Shown here: piece by piece, positions 18,122-26,670 of the stretch | How the letters are laid out: every line of letters begins with the position of its first letter | How positions within the stretch are numbered: the stretch's first letter is position 1 | Assembly (NCBI RefSeq): GCF_011059145.1 | Contig: NZ_JAALLT010000001.1 | Location: 479,250 to 543,249 of the forward strand | Length of the DNA stretch: 64,000 nucleotides | Direction: 5' to 3' | DNA from: Halalkalibaculum roseum | GTDB taxonomy: Bacteria > Bacteroidota > Rhodothermia > Balneolales > Balneolaceae | Made by a program: the position numbers and the translations under genes | The notes under the pieces: generated by a model | Databases searched by the model: none | The model's input: only the letters and a program-made list of their open reading frames with translations | What the model was told of the DNA's origin: nothing

Positions 18122-19513
18122 ATGACCATTCGTTCAAAACTTGCATGGACCTTCATATTACTGCTCATTTTTGGCATTACCGCCATCAGCAGTTATTCCA
18201 TCGTATTTATTCGAGATTACTTACTGGAGCAGGGCCAGATTGAGATTAAAAAAGATACTCGCTGGCTTGCTACATCCATTGAGAGCTTGCCTGAGGATGA
18301 AAAATTCAGCCATCGTTTTAACGAGGCCGGAGAAATTTCCGGGTACCAGATCGCTTTATATGACAGCGAAGGAAAGCTGATCTCCACCTATCCCGATACG
18401 ATCAGTGTTTCACCATTTTTGTCGGATGACATTCAGATTACCCTGCAGGCTCGTGATAGCTTGCCCTGGCTGCCGCAGGATGAAGAGTCAGAAAAGCTGG
18501 TCAGTTACATCCATGTCTCTAATACCATGAACCCGGTATCCTATATACGAGTCAGCCAGTATAAAGACCGGGTTTACGAACCGATTAAAACCATCCGCTG
18601 GATTATCTATTACGGTATGTTCATTTCAGTCGGTCTGGTTATTATCGTGAGCATCTGGATAGCACGCTATCTGACCAAGCCAATCACACAGATCAAAAAT
18701 GCGGCCAGCGAGATCGCTGAAGGTGATGTTGACAGGCAGATTAACCTGAAACGAAATGACGAATTCGGGACACTGGCGACTTCCCTGAACCAGATGGCAT
18801 CAAAACTACGCGAAGATACGGAACAAATTAAGCAGTATGCCGAGCGACAGAGGCAATTTTTTACCGATATCACCCATGAGATCCGTAATCCGCTACACAC
18901 GATCTCAGCCTCACTGGAGATGCTTGAAATGGATAATCTTTCCGAAGAGAAGCGTAAAAAGTATCATGCCAATGCCAAGAAACAGGTTGATCGAATCAGC
19001 CGGTTATTTAAAGACTTGCTTACCCTTCAGCGCTATGATTCTGACGAGTATTTCATCGAGAAGAAAGTCTTTGATCTATCAGAAGTCGGGAAACATATGC
19101 TGGAGTGGCACGAAGAGAAGGCTCAGGAGAAAGGCATCACTTTGGAGGCGGGGACCCACTCCTGCAAAGCAGTGGGCGATCCGGGAAAAATCGAGCAGGT
19201 CGTCGATAACCTGGTATCCAATGCCATAAAATATACCAATCAGGGGCACATTAAGGTTAGCTATCGGAATAGCGATGAGGATGAGGTGACGGTAAGCGTG
19301 GAAGACACCGGCATCGGCATCTCCGAAGAACACCTCGGACGACTCTTCGATCGCTTTTATAGAACCGATAAAGCCCGGTCCAGGGACAAGGGTGGTACGG
19401 GATTGGGACTCGCTGTAGTAAAAAGTATTCTAAATGCTCATGGAACCGATATCCGTGTGGAAAGTGAAGTAGGTAAAGGCAGCAGGTTCTGGTTTAAGCT
19501 TCCGGCAGGTTAG
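18122..19513 (+). CDS. Membrane sensor histidine kinase
   Basis: A 463-residue sensor kinase: TM1 at about residues 10-30, a periplasmic sensor region of about 130 residues, TM2 at about 160-180, a HAMP domain, a HisKA dimerisation domain with phospho-acceptor His252 (ITHEIRNPLHTIS), and a HATPase_c domain with N box DNLVSNAIKYT, G1 VEDTGIGI, and G2 GGTGLGLAVV. The ATG at 18122 is chosen; a TTG two codons earlier is possible. With the preceding OmpR-type regulator it forms a two-component system. The signal is unknown. Confidence 0.92.
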   Translation: MTIRSKLAWTFILLLIFGITAISSYSIVFIRDYLLEQGQIEIKKDTRWLATSIESLPEDEKFSHRFNEAGEISGYQIALYDSEGKLISTYPDTISVSPFLSDDIQITLQARDSLPWLPQDEESEKLVSYIHVSNTMNPVSYIRVSQYKDRVYEPIKTIRWIIYYGMFISVGLVIIVSIWIARYLTKPITQIKNAASEIAEGDVDRQINLKRNDEFGTLATSLNQMASKLREDTEQIKQYAERQRQFFTDITHEIRNPLHTISASLEMLEMDNLSEEKRKKYHANAKKQVDRISRLFKDLLTLQRYDSDEYFIEKKVFDLSEVGKHMLEWHEEKAQEKGITLEAGTHSCKAVGDPGKIEQVVDNLVSNAIKYTNQGHIKVSYRNSDEDEVTVSVEDTGIGISEEHLGRLFDRFYRTDKARSRDKGGTGLGLAVVKSILNAHGTDIRVESEVGKGSRFWFKLPAG

Positions 19514-19713
19514 TTTTAAGGCTATAATTATTTTTTGGACTAAAGCCTAAGCTAGTGAAGTGACAAAGTAACAAAGTGGCATAGTTATCAGGAAGGCTAT
19601 CAGCCTTCAGCCATCGGTCTTTTGAGATTTGACTTGTTTCAGGAACAATCTCCAGGATCACTTTTTCCAGGAAACCCTCTCAAGGCCCTGTAGATTGATT
19701 CTAAATAAAAGAT

Positions 19714-19760
19714 GAAGGCTTCTCTTCAAATTTCCTTCATAATAAAAGCCTTTCTTTTAA
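19714..19760 (+). promoter_or_regulatory. Alternative hairpins in the hemH leader
   Basis: AAGGCTT (19715-19721) can pair with AAGCCTT (19746-19752), which is followed by TCTTTT, giving a weak terminator. ATGAAGG (19712-19718) can instead pair with CCTTCAT (19734-19740). The two stems exclude each other, as in an attenuator. The long loop makes it uncertain. A separate 7-bp hairpin (GAAGGCT/AGCCTTC) is at 19592-19608. Confidence 0.3.
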
Positions 19761-19788
19761 AACTGAAAATACCAATCAAAAGATCTAA

Positions 19789-20907
19789 ATGTCTGCAGAA
19801 AATATACGTATTGGCGTAGTACTTATGAACCTGGGAGGACCTACGAGCGAAGATGCGGTTCGACCTTTTTTGTACCATTTGTTTCAGGATGAGGACATTA
19901 TCAAGTTGGGAGGGGGGAAGATTCAGGATCTCTTTGCCAACGTTATCTCAAAATTCAGGGCGCCGGATGTTGCCGAAGATTATAAAGAGATTAACGGTTG
20001 CCCCAAAGGATGTACCGGAAACAAGCACTGCCTGAACCGTCAAAATCAAAGAGTCTCTAATTGCTGCTCCCCCATAAACGGTCTTACGGAATCGCAGCGG
20101 CGCGGGCTTGAGAAGCATTTTAAGAAATCCATGCCGGATGTGACAGTGAAGGTTTACACATGCATGCGTTACTGGCTGCCTTTTGCGGAAACAACCATGG
20201 AAGATATGGTGGAGGACGGAATTACTCATGCGGTTATGATGCCGCTCTATCCACAGTTTTCATGGACCACTACCGGCAGCAGTTACCGTGACTGGGAAAC
20301 CAAGCGGGAAAAACGATTCGGCGACGAGACACCCTGGAAGGAATTTCATGTGAAGAACTATCATCGAAACCCGAATTATTTGCAGGCCATGAATCATCGA
20401 ATTGATGAGGCTTTGGCTGAGATGGATGAAGAAACCAGAAAGAAAACGCATCTCATTTTCAGTGCGCACGGCACGCCGTTACTGGAAGTCCGCAGCGGCG
20501 ATCCTTATACCGTGGAAATCAAGGAAACAATGGAAGCCATCATGGAGATGCGAAATTATGAGGAGCCTTACTGGCTTGGATACCAGTCAAAGGTAGGTCC
20601 GCAGAAATGGACCCAGCCTAATACGGTTGATCTCGTTGAGCGTCATCTTGAATACGGTATCAAGAACTTTTTGATGATACCCATTGCCTTCGTCACCGAT
20701 CACATCGAAACCCTGTATGAACTGGGGGTTGAACTGGTGGAAGATCTGGAAGAAGAAGGATACGAATTTGAAAATATCTCCGTAATGAAAGGTCTGAATG
20801 ATCATCCGCTTTATATACAGGCCCTGGCTGATGAGGTATTGAGGAAACTGGAACATGAATTGCCTGAGCTCACTTCGGAACAGGAACCAAAAAAGGTAAG
20901 CGCTTAA
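19789..20907 (+). CDS. hemH: Ferrochelatase with a cysteine-rich insertion
   Basis: Inserts ferrous iron into protoporphyrin IX, the last step of protoheme synthesis. Family motifs: VLMNLGGPTSEDAVRPFL at the N-terminus, the active-site His in FSAHGTP (about residue 225), and the C-terminal half with PIAFVTDHIETLYEL. At 372 residues it is slightly long. Unusual: where the family normally reads IGGGSPL, this protein reads ING, then about 22 extra residues with Cys71, Cys75, Cys81, Cys92 and Cys93, then SPINGLT. The spacing C-x3-C-x5-C-x10-CC suggests a metal or iron-sulfur site, but this is inference. It heads the heme cluster, 3 bases before hemA. Confidence 0.93.
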   Translation: MSAENIRIGVVLMNLGGPTSEDAVRPFLYHLFQDEDIIKLGGGKIQDLFANVISKFRAPDVAEDYKEINGCPKGCTGNKHCLNRQNQRVSNCCSPINGLTESQRRGLEKHFKKSMPDVTVKVYTCMRYWLPFAETTMEDMVEDGITHAVMMPLYPQFSWTTTGSSYRDWETKREKRFGDETPWKEFHVKNYHRNPNYLQAMNHRIDEALAEMDEETRKKTHLIFSAHGTPLLEVRSGDPYTVEIKETMEAIMEMRNYEEPYWLGYQSKVGPQKWTQPNTVDLVERHLEYGIKNFLMIPIAFVTDHIETLYELGVELVEDLEEEGYEFENISVMKGLNDHPLYIQALADEVLRKLEHELPELTSEQEPKKVSA

Positions 20908-20910
20908 TCT

Positions 20911-22176
20911 ATGTCCTTGGATACTCCTACATTGAGTGATTTTTGCGTGGTCGGAGTCAACCACTGGGAAGCTACTATAGAGGTTAGAGAACGTTTTAGT
21001 TTGAGCGACAAACAGAAGAATGAGCTTATCGCAGGTGCCAATCGGGAAGGGATCAACAGTCTTTTCGTAATTTCGACCTGCAACCGCACGGAAATTTTTG
21101 CTCAACATGCCACCCCGCAAGAGCTGATTCGCTTACTGGTTACCTATTCCGATGCCTCCCTGGATGAATTTCATACCTATGGATTTGAACAGAAGGGGAA
21201 AAAAGCCGTTGAACATCTTTTTAATGTTACTGTCGGACTCGATTCACAGATTTTGGGTGACCTGCAGGTGGTAAAACAGGTTAAAGAAGGCTACGAACTG
21301 GCATCGGAAAAAGATGCCGTCTCCGGTGAACTTCATCGGCTAATGCAGCATGTCTTCCGGTCTCACAAACGTTCCCGAAATGAGACCTCTCTTGGAGAAG
21401 GTGCCGCAACTACTGCATATGCTGCTGTGCAATTTGCCAAGAAAACCTTCGATACCTTGCAGGACAAAAATATCCTGCTGGTCGGAACCGGTAAAATCGG
21501 AAAGGTGACCTGCAAAAATCTGGTCAGTTTGGGTGCTCGCAAAGTTACTCTGGTCAATCGAACACGCGACCGGGCCGAATTTGTAGCTGATCGCTTTGAC
21601 CTTGATGTTGCAGACATGGAAGCACTTCCCAATCAGATTGCCGAGGCAGACCTGGTGATTGTGGCCACAGGGGCTAATGAGCCTGTCATCACCATGGAGC
21701 ATATGAAACCATCCATTAAAAAGTCATCGTTTAAGGTACTCCTCGATCTTTCGGTTCCAAGGAATATTGAGCCTGAAATAAGCAGTCTGGATTTCGTGGA
21801 TCTGGCCAACATGGATTTTCTGAGTGATGTGACTGATGAAGCCTACCGCAAAAGGGAGGAAAACATCCCGATGGTTAAGAAGATTGTAGATGATGAACTG
21901 ACTGACTACCAGAACTGGCTGAGTAAACAGCGTGTGGTTCCGACTATTAAAGCGTTGACCAGTAAGTTTGATGCCATCCGTGATGATGAGTTTGAGTTTT
22001 TCAAAAACAAGATTTCAGATACCGACCGCGATAAAGTTGAAAACCTGACTCGTAGAATCGTCAATAAAATTGCTGCCTACTCAATCGAACACCTGCGGGA
22101 TCACCACGAATCGGATCAGGTGACCAAGGTTGTAAATGATATGTATAAGCTGGAAACCGATGCATTAGATGAGTAG
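20911..22176 (+). CDS. hemA: Glutamyl-tRNA reductase
   Basis: First committed enzyme of the C5 heme pathway: reduces glutamyl-tRNA(Glu) to glutamate-1-semialdehyde with NADPH. The active-site Cys is in VISTCNRTEIFA (about residue 50). The NADPH domain has LLVGTGKIGKVTCKNL, and the C-terminal dimerisation helix follows. The length of 421 residues is normal. Its start lies 3 bases after the hemH stop and its end overlaps hemC by 8 bases, so the three are surely co-translated. HemL, which takes its product, is at the end of the same cluster. Confidence 0.96.
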   Translation: MSLDTPTLSDFCVVGVNHWEATIEVRERFSLSDKQKNELIAGANREGINSLFVISTCNRTEIFAQHATPQELIRLLVTYSDASLDEFHTYGFEQKGKKAVEHLFNVTVGLDSQILGDLQVVKQVKEGYELASEKDAVSGELHRLMQHVFRSHKRSRNETSLGEGAATTAYAAVQFAKKTFDTLQDKNILLVGTGKIGKVTCKNLVSLGARKVTLVNRTRDRAEFVADRFDLDVADMEALPNQIAEADLVIVATGANEPVITMEHMKPSIKKSSFKVLLDLSVPRNIEPEISSLDFVDLANMDFLSDVTDEAYRKREENIPMVKKIVDDELTDYQNWLSKQRVVPTIKALTSKFDAIRDDEFEFFKNKISDTDRDKVENLTRRIVNKIAAYSIEHLRDHHESDQVTKVVNDMYKLETDALDE

Positions 22177-23092
22177 CTCTAAAAATATCAGAATTGGAAC
22201 CCGCGACAGCGAGTTGGCAACCTGGCAGGCAAAGCAGGTAGCACAGCAATTGAATAAGCTCGGCCATAACACCGAGCTTATTTTTGTCAAATCAGAGGGG
22301 GATCTGGATCTAACCACGCCACTGACCGAAATGGGTGGTAAAGGCGTCTTTACCAAGGCCCTGGATAATGCCATGCTAAAAGACGAGATCGACATAGCGG
22401 TTCATTCGTTTAAAGATCTTCCTACCGAAAATCCATTACCTCTTAAAGTTGCTGCAATCCTGGAGAGGGCCGATCCGCGTGATACGCTGGTAACCTCCAA
22501 AGGTACCGATTTCCTGGATGATCCCGATTACCGGGCCGTTATTGCCACCGGCAGCAACCGGCGCAAAGCCCAATGGTTGAATCGCTACCCGAATCACGAG
22601 ATTACAAATATCCGGGGAAATGTAAATACCCGACTTGAGAAAGTAGCTTCAAATCAATGGGATGGCGCTATTTTTGCCGCGGCAGGACTCACGCGCATAG
22701 ATCTGGATCATCATATTGATGCTTATCTTGACTGGATGGTTCCTGCTGCAGCACAGGGCGCGATGGCTGTGATGATTAGGGAGGATGACGGGGAGATGGA
22801 AGAAGTGATAAGGCAACTTAATCACGATGAAACCGCTCTTTGTACCACAATAGAACGCGATTTCCTTCATGAGATGGAAGCCGGATGCAGTGCCCCTGTC
22901 GGAGCCTATGCCAATATTGAGGATGGTGAAGTACATTTCAAAGCGGTGGCCCTAACCCTTGACGGAGAAGAGCGTTTTGATTACGAGCACCGGGTGAGTG
23001 TTGGCAAAGCCGGCGATCTGGGTCTTGAGGCTGCACAGGAGCTTCTGGAGAAAGGTGCTATCAAAGTGATTGAAGAGATCCGACTGCAGTAA
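22169..23092 (+). CDS. hemC: Porphobilinogen deaminase (hydroxymethylbilane synthase)
   Basis: Joins four porphobilinogen units to hydroxymethylbilane. N-terminal RIGTRDSELATWQAKQVA, the GKGVFTKALDNAML block, and the dipyrromethane-cofactor Cys in EMEAGCSAPVGAYA (about residue 240) are all present. The length of 307 residues is standard. The start codon lies inside the end of hemA (8-base overlap). Confidence 0.96.
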   Translation: MSSSKNIRIGTRDSELATWQAKQVAQQLNKLGHNTELIFVKSEGDLDLTTPLTEMGGKGVFTKALDNAMLKDEIDIAVHSFKDLPTENPLPLKVAAILERADPRDTLVTSKGTDFLDDPDYRAVIATGSNRRKAQWLNRYPNHEITNIRGNVNTRLEKVASNQWDGAIFAAAGLTRIDLDHHIDAYLDWMVPAAAQGAMAVMIREDDGEMEEVIRQLNHDETALCTTIERDFLHEMEAGCSAPVGAYANIEDGEVHFKAVALTLDGEERFDYEHRVSVGKAGDLGLEAAQELLEKGAIKVIEEIRLQ

Positions 23093-23188
23093 GAGTAAAC
23101 CCTTCTGTAAGCCGAGTAGTAAGTAATTGAGGCTGTGTAATTTTATTTGAACTAATTTTCAAAAGTTGCAAGATCAGTTATCCATTAG

Positions 23189-23920
23189 ATGAGACAGGAT
23201 AAACGTAATATTTTAGTAACACGACCCCTTTCTGGCCGGCAGCTGGAATATGCACGTATTTTGGGACTCGAACCGATCATTGATTCCGCTCTGGATTTTG
23301 AATTTCCTGACTATTGGGATGAAGTACTTAAAGTGATTAATGAACACCCCAAATCGGACTGGATATTTACCAGTGCCAATGGTGTTAAAGCTCTCAAGGA
23401 ATTGATAAAGAACGGTCTTCAAGTGCGTCCGGAGGTGCAGATTTTTGCTGTGGGTTCCAAAACTAAAGAAGCATTGGAAGCGCTTGGCCTTGAAGCCAAG
23501 ATTCCTGGAACGCAGGACGGTTCACACCTGGCAGATTTGATTATTGAGGAGGGTAAAATCAATTCCATTATCTATTTTCACGGGAATTTGAGCAGGGGTG
23601 AGGTTACTGAAAAACTTCAAAATCAGAATATTGAGGTTATTGAGGTAGAAGTGTATCAAACCAAGATAAAACCGGTTAGTCTGCCGGAGAATCCGGTGGA
23701 GGCGGTCCTCTTTTACAGCCCGAGTGCCGTTGAAGGATTCGGTAAGGGTCAGGGTTTTGATGGCGACTTGCCGGCTCTGTTTGCGATCGGACCGACCACA
23801 GCGGAAGCACTTCAGAAAGAAACCGATCAAGGTGTTGAGATTCCCGATTCTCCTGACACCAAGGAATTGCTAAAAACTGTGGCCGATCACCTTTTTAACA
23901 AAGAGAATATCAAAAACTGA
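23189..23920 (+). CDS. hemD: Uroporphyrinogen-III synthase
   Basis: Closes hydroxymethylbilane to uroporphyrinogen III with inversion of ring D. The family is poorly conserved; the call rests on the opening NILVTRPLSGRQLEYARILGL, the DWIFTSANGVKAL block, FYSPSAVEGF in the second domain, AIGPTTAEAL near the end, and its place between hemC and hemE. The length of 243 residues is normal. A second HemD-like gene lies at 49562-50296. Confidence 0.92.
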   Translation: MRQDKRNILVTRPLSGRQLEYARILGLEPIIDSALDFEFPDYWDEVLKVINEHPKSDWIFTSANGVKALKELIKNGLQVRPEVQIFAVGSKTKEALEALGLEAKIPGTQDGSHLADLIIEEGKINSIIYFHGNLSRGEVTEKLQNQNIEVIEVEVYQTKIKPVSLPENPVEAVLFYSPSAVEGFGKGQGFDGDLPALFAIGPTTAEALQKETDQGVEIPDSPDTKELLKTVADHLFNKENIKN

Positions 23921-23974
23921 ATTTTCGGGATTATTTAATCCGTAACATTCGCTCCATACCTGTCATAAACACTT

Positions 23975-25024
23975 ATGAAACACCAATTTCCTGAACTTAA
24001 AAATGATTTACTACTTCGCGCCCTGAAAGGGGAAGAGGTTGAGCGTCCGCCTGTTTGGATGATGCGTCAGGCCGGCAGGTATCTCCCGCAGTATATGGAG
24101 CTTCGTAAGAAGTATACCTTTTTTGAGCGGGTTGAGACGCCGGAACTGGCCTGTGAAATCACCTTGCAGCCTATAGATGAAATTGGACCGGACGCGGCTA
24201 TCATTTTTTCGGATATCCTGACTGTACCGCAGGCATTTGGTATTGACGTGGATTTGGTGAAAGGCAAAGGTCCGGTGATGGGTAACCCAATTAGAACGGT
24301 GGATGATGCCTTTTCCATCTTTGCCGAAGATATTCCCGGCAAGCTGAACCACGTGATGGAAGCTATTACATTGACACGCAAAGAGCTCAATGGAAGAGTT
24401 CCGCTTATCGGCTTTGCCGGTGCCCCATGGACGCTATTCTGTTATATGGTGGAAGGTGAAGGATCCAAAAATTTTGCAAAAGCGAAAAGATTCCTGTTTG
24501 AACATCCGGATGCCACACGGCACGTGATGAATGAGCTGACCAAGGCTACTATAGATTACCTTCAGGCTCAAATTGACGCCGGTGCCCAGGTCGTACAAGT
24601 GTTTGACTCATGGGCGGGATTGCTGAGTCCGGAAGATTTTAATGTTTGGGCGATGCCTTACCTGATGGAGATCTGTGATGCTATTGAAGAGGTCCCTGTA
24701 ATCCTCTTTGCCAAAGGCAGCTGGTATGCTTTGGAGAGACTGGGTTACAAGAGTAGTGCATCTGCACTGGGCCTCGACTGGACGATTACGCCCGAGTATG
24801 CTAGAGAGGCGACCGGCAACAACATCACCCTGCAGGGAAATTTTGATCCGACGAAACTCTTCCTGCCGATTGATGAACTCAAGCGACAGGTTAGCAGGAT
24901 GATCGATCGTTTCGGGACCCAAAAGTATATCGCGAACCTGGGTCATGGCATATTGCCTAATATTCCCGTAGATCATGCCCGCGCCTTCGTTGACACGGTA
25001 AAAGAGTATCAAGCTACAGATTAG
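23975..25024 (+). CDS. hemE: Uroporphyrinogen decarboxylase
   Basis: Decarboxylates the four acetate side chains of uroporphyrinogen III to give coproporphyrinogen III. Signatures PPVWMMRQAGRYLPQYMELR (N-terminal) and GFAGAPWTLFCYMVEG are clear, and the catalytic Asp lies in IIFSDILT. The length of 349 residues is standard. The last residues (ATD) and the stop codon are supplied by the left arm of a CACAGAT-type repeat (25017-25031). Confidence 0.96.
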   Translation: MKHQFPELKNDLLLRALKGEEVERPPVWMMRQAGRYLPQYMELRKKYTFFERVETPELACEITLQPIDEIGPDAAIIFSDILTVPQAFGIDVDLVKGKGPVMGNPIRTVDDAFSIFAEDIPGKLNHVMEAITLTRKELNGRVPLIGFAGAPWTLFCYMVEGEGSKNFAKAKRFLFEHPDATRHVMNELTKATIDYLQAQIDAGAQVVQVFDSWAGLLSPEDFNVWAMPYLMEICDAIEEVPVILFAKGSWYALERLGYKSSASALGLDWTITPEYAREATGNNITLQGNFDPTKLFLPIDELKRQVSRMIDRFGTQKYIANLGHGILPNIPVDHARAFVDTVKEYQATD

Positions 25025-25073
25025 CACAGATGTCTAAAATGTTAGAAACCTAATACGAATCAGTGCAAATCTG
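25017..25073. repeat. CACAGAT-type palindrome after hemE
   Basis: Left arm CAGATTAGCACAGAT (25017-25031) pairs with right arm ATCAGTGCAAATCTG (25059-25073) with two mismatches. The left arm overlaps the hemE stop codon. Confidence 0.65.
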
Positions 25074-25100
25074 CGGCCCAATTAATTAATTGAGAACATG

Positions 25101-25148
25101 TCCCCCTTTGAAAGGGGACGAATTCGGCTTCAGTCGAATTCAGGGGGA
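25101..25148. repeat. Left boundary hairpin of the DUF559 micro-element
   Basis: Nested inverted repeats: outer TCCCCCT (25101-25107) with AGGGGGA (25142-25148), and inner GAATTCG (25120-25126) with CGAATTC (25135-25141). The ten bases CAGGGGGATG at 25141-25150 recur inverted as CATCCCCCTG at 25542-25551 on the far side of the DUF559 gene. Confidence 0.65.
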
Positions 25149-25163
25149 TGCCCTGAACGAGCA

Positions 25164-25604
25164 ATGCTTATGAAGAAGCAGTTTAATCACTTTGGATATA
25201 ATAAAAAGCTAAAAGCATTAGCACGCAATCTGCGTAATAACTCGACCAAAGCTGAAATCAGACTTTGGTCCGAAGTATTAAGGGCCAGAAAGATGAAAGG
25301 CTATACTTTCTTACGCCAGCGCCCTGTCTTAAACTATATTTCGGATTTTATGTGTAAGGAGCTAAAACTTATAATCGAAGTGGACGGGGTTACTCATAAT
25401 TACGAAAAACAATGGTATAAAGATAAGCAGCGGCAAAAAGAATTAGAAGAACATGGGTTTACAGTTTTAAGGTTTAGCGATGATGATATCCAGAAGAATC
25501 TGCAAGGTGTTTACAAAGATTTGGAGCGTTGGATAGAAAGCCATCCCCCTGCACCCCCTTCTAAGGGGGACTACCAATCACCACAGATTAACCCAGAAAA
25601 TTAA
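25164..25604 (+). CDS. DUF559 / Vsr-like endonuclease domain protein
   Basis: A 146-residue protein of the DUF559 family, which belongs to the PD-(D/E)XK nuclease superfamily near very-short-patch repair nucleases. It has the family opening LKALARNLRNNSTKAEIRLW, the FLRQRPVLNYISDF block with the first acidic residue, EVDGVTH with the E-x-D pair, and VLRFSDDDI. The ATG at 25164 is chosen; an upstream in-frame ATG at 25098 would put the boundary hairpin inside the protein. The C-terminal residues (SHPPAPPSKGD) are encoded by the right boundary repeat. It interrupts the heme cluster between hemE and hemF and has no role in heme synthesis, so it is probably a small mobile insertion. Confidence 0.85.
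   Translation: MLMKKQFNHFGYNKKLKALARNLRNNSTKAEIRLWSEVLRARKMKGYTFLRQRPVLNYISDFMCKELKLIIEVDGVTHNYEKQWYKDKQRQKELEEHGFTVLRFSDDDIQKNLQGVYKDLERWIESHPPAPPSKGDYQSPQINPEN
25542..25570. repeat. Right boundary hairpin of the DUF559 micro-element
   Basis: CATCCCCCTG (25542-25551) is the exact inverse of the left-boundary CAGGGGGATG, and is followed by the hairpin CCCCCTT (25554-25560) with AAGGGGG (25563-25569). Both lie within the 3' end of the DUF559 coding frame. Confidence 0.65.
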
Positions 25605-25639
25605 TCTTTTAAGCCATGAAAAACAGCAAAAATCAGTGG
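25581..25639. repeat. CACAGAT-type palindrome before hemF
   Basis: Left arm CCACAGATTAACC (from 25581) and right arm ending ATCAGTGG (25632-25639) resemble the other spacer palindromes, but pairing is weaker here. Confidence 0.45.
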
Positions 25640-25655
25640 CCCAAAATTAACCAGA

Positions 25656-26594
25656 ATGATTAAAGAACGTTTTTCAGATTATATATTTGACCTGCAAAAT
25701 CAAATCTGCCAGGGATTGGAAGAGGTAGATGGAAAAGCAAAGTTCCGCCACGACGACTGGGAGCGTAAAGGGGGTGGAGGCGGACACACCCGCGTCATTA
25801 AAGGCGGTAATGTCTTCGAAAAGGGCGGGGTAAATGTTTCTACCGTTCACGGTGAACTTCCCGATCTGATCAGAAAACGATTTGAAGTGGAAGAGGGATG
25901 GTTCTGGGCCGGGGGAATCTCACTGGTCATACATCCATGGAGCCCCATGGTTCCCACTGTTCATGCCAACTTCCGCTATTTTGAACTCTATGAAAATGAG
26001 CAGATGGACGAAATCAGGGATTCCTGGTTTGGTGGCGGAGCTGATTTAACCCCTTATTACCTGTGGGATGGGGATGCCATCCATTTTCATCAAGTCTTCA
26101 AAGAAGCCTGCGACATTCACGGAAGCGATTTGTATCCCCGTTTCAAGAAGCAGTGTGATGAGTACTTTTACAACGATCACCGAAATGAAGCACGGGGAGT
26201 TGGAGGCTTGTTCTTTGATTACCTTCGCGAAACGGGTCAGCGCAGCATGGAAGACTGGTATAATTTCACAACCGGAACCGGTAATGCATTCCTGAAATCG
26301 TACCTGCCTATTGTCAGGCGAAGGAAGGACGAAGAGTACGATGAAGAACAAAGGTACTTTCAGGAGATCCGGCGCGGTCGTTACGTGGAATTTAATTTGA
26401 TACACGATCGCGGCACTTTATTCGGTCTGAAGACCGACGGACGAACGGAATCCATACTGATGAGTTTACCACCCCAGGTACGCTGGGATTATGATTTTCA
26501 GGTAAAGGAAGGCAGCCGCGAAGCATATTTGATCGACCGGCTGAAGAATCCGATTGACTGGATTGAATATGCAGAAAAGCAGGTCATAGATTGA
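25656..26594 (+). CDS. hemF: Oxygen-dependent coproporphyrinogen-III oxidase
   Basis: Uses O2 to convert coproporphyrinogen III to protoporphyrinogen IX, showing that the pathway is set up for aerobic life; no oxygen-independent HemN is in the window. Recognised by the GGGGGHTRVI region, VHANFRYFELYE, WFGGGADLTPYYL, and FNLIHDRGTLFGL with the family's end motif SILMSLPPQVRWDYDF. The length of 312 residues is normal. Its final residues (ID) and stop fall in the left arm of the next spacer repeat. Confidence 0.95.
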   Translation: MIKERFSDYIFDLQNQICQGLEEVDGKAKFRHDDWERKGGGGGHTRVIKGGNVFEKGGVNVSTVHGELPDLIRKRFEVEEGWFWAGGISLVIHPWSPMVPTVHANFRYFELYENEQMDEIRDSWFGGGADLTPYYLWDGDAIHFHQVFKEACDIHGSDLYPRFKKQCDEYFYNDHRNEARGVGGLFFDYLRETGQRSMEDWYNFTTGTGNAFLKSYLPIVRRRKDEEYDEEQRYFQEIRRGRYVEFNLIHDRGTLFGLKTDGRTESILMSLPPQVRWDYDFQVKEGSREAYLIDRLKNPIDWIEYAEKQVID

Positions 26595-26638
26595 CACAGA
26601 TAGGAAATTTTATTCCATACCTTAGTGCCAATCCGCGG
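26588..26638. repeat. CACAGAT-type palindrome after hemF
   Basis: Left arm AGATTGACACAGAT (26588-26601), containing the hemF stop, pairs imperfectly with TTAGTGCCAATCCGCGG (26622-26638). Confidence 0.55.
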
Positions 26639-26670
26639 CCAAATAGATATTTTAATTAACCTTGCAAATT

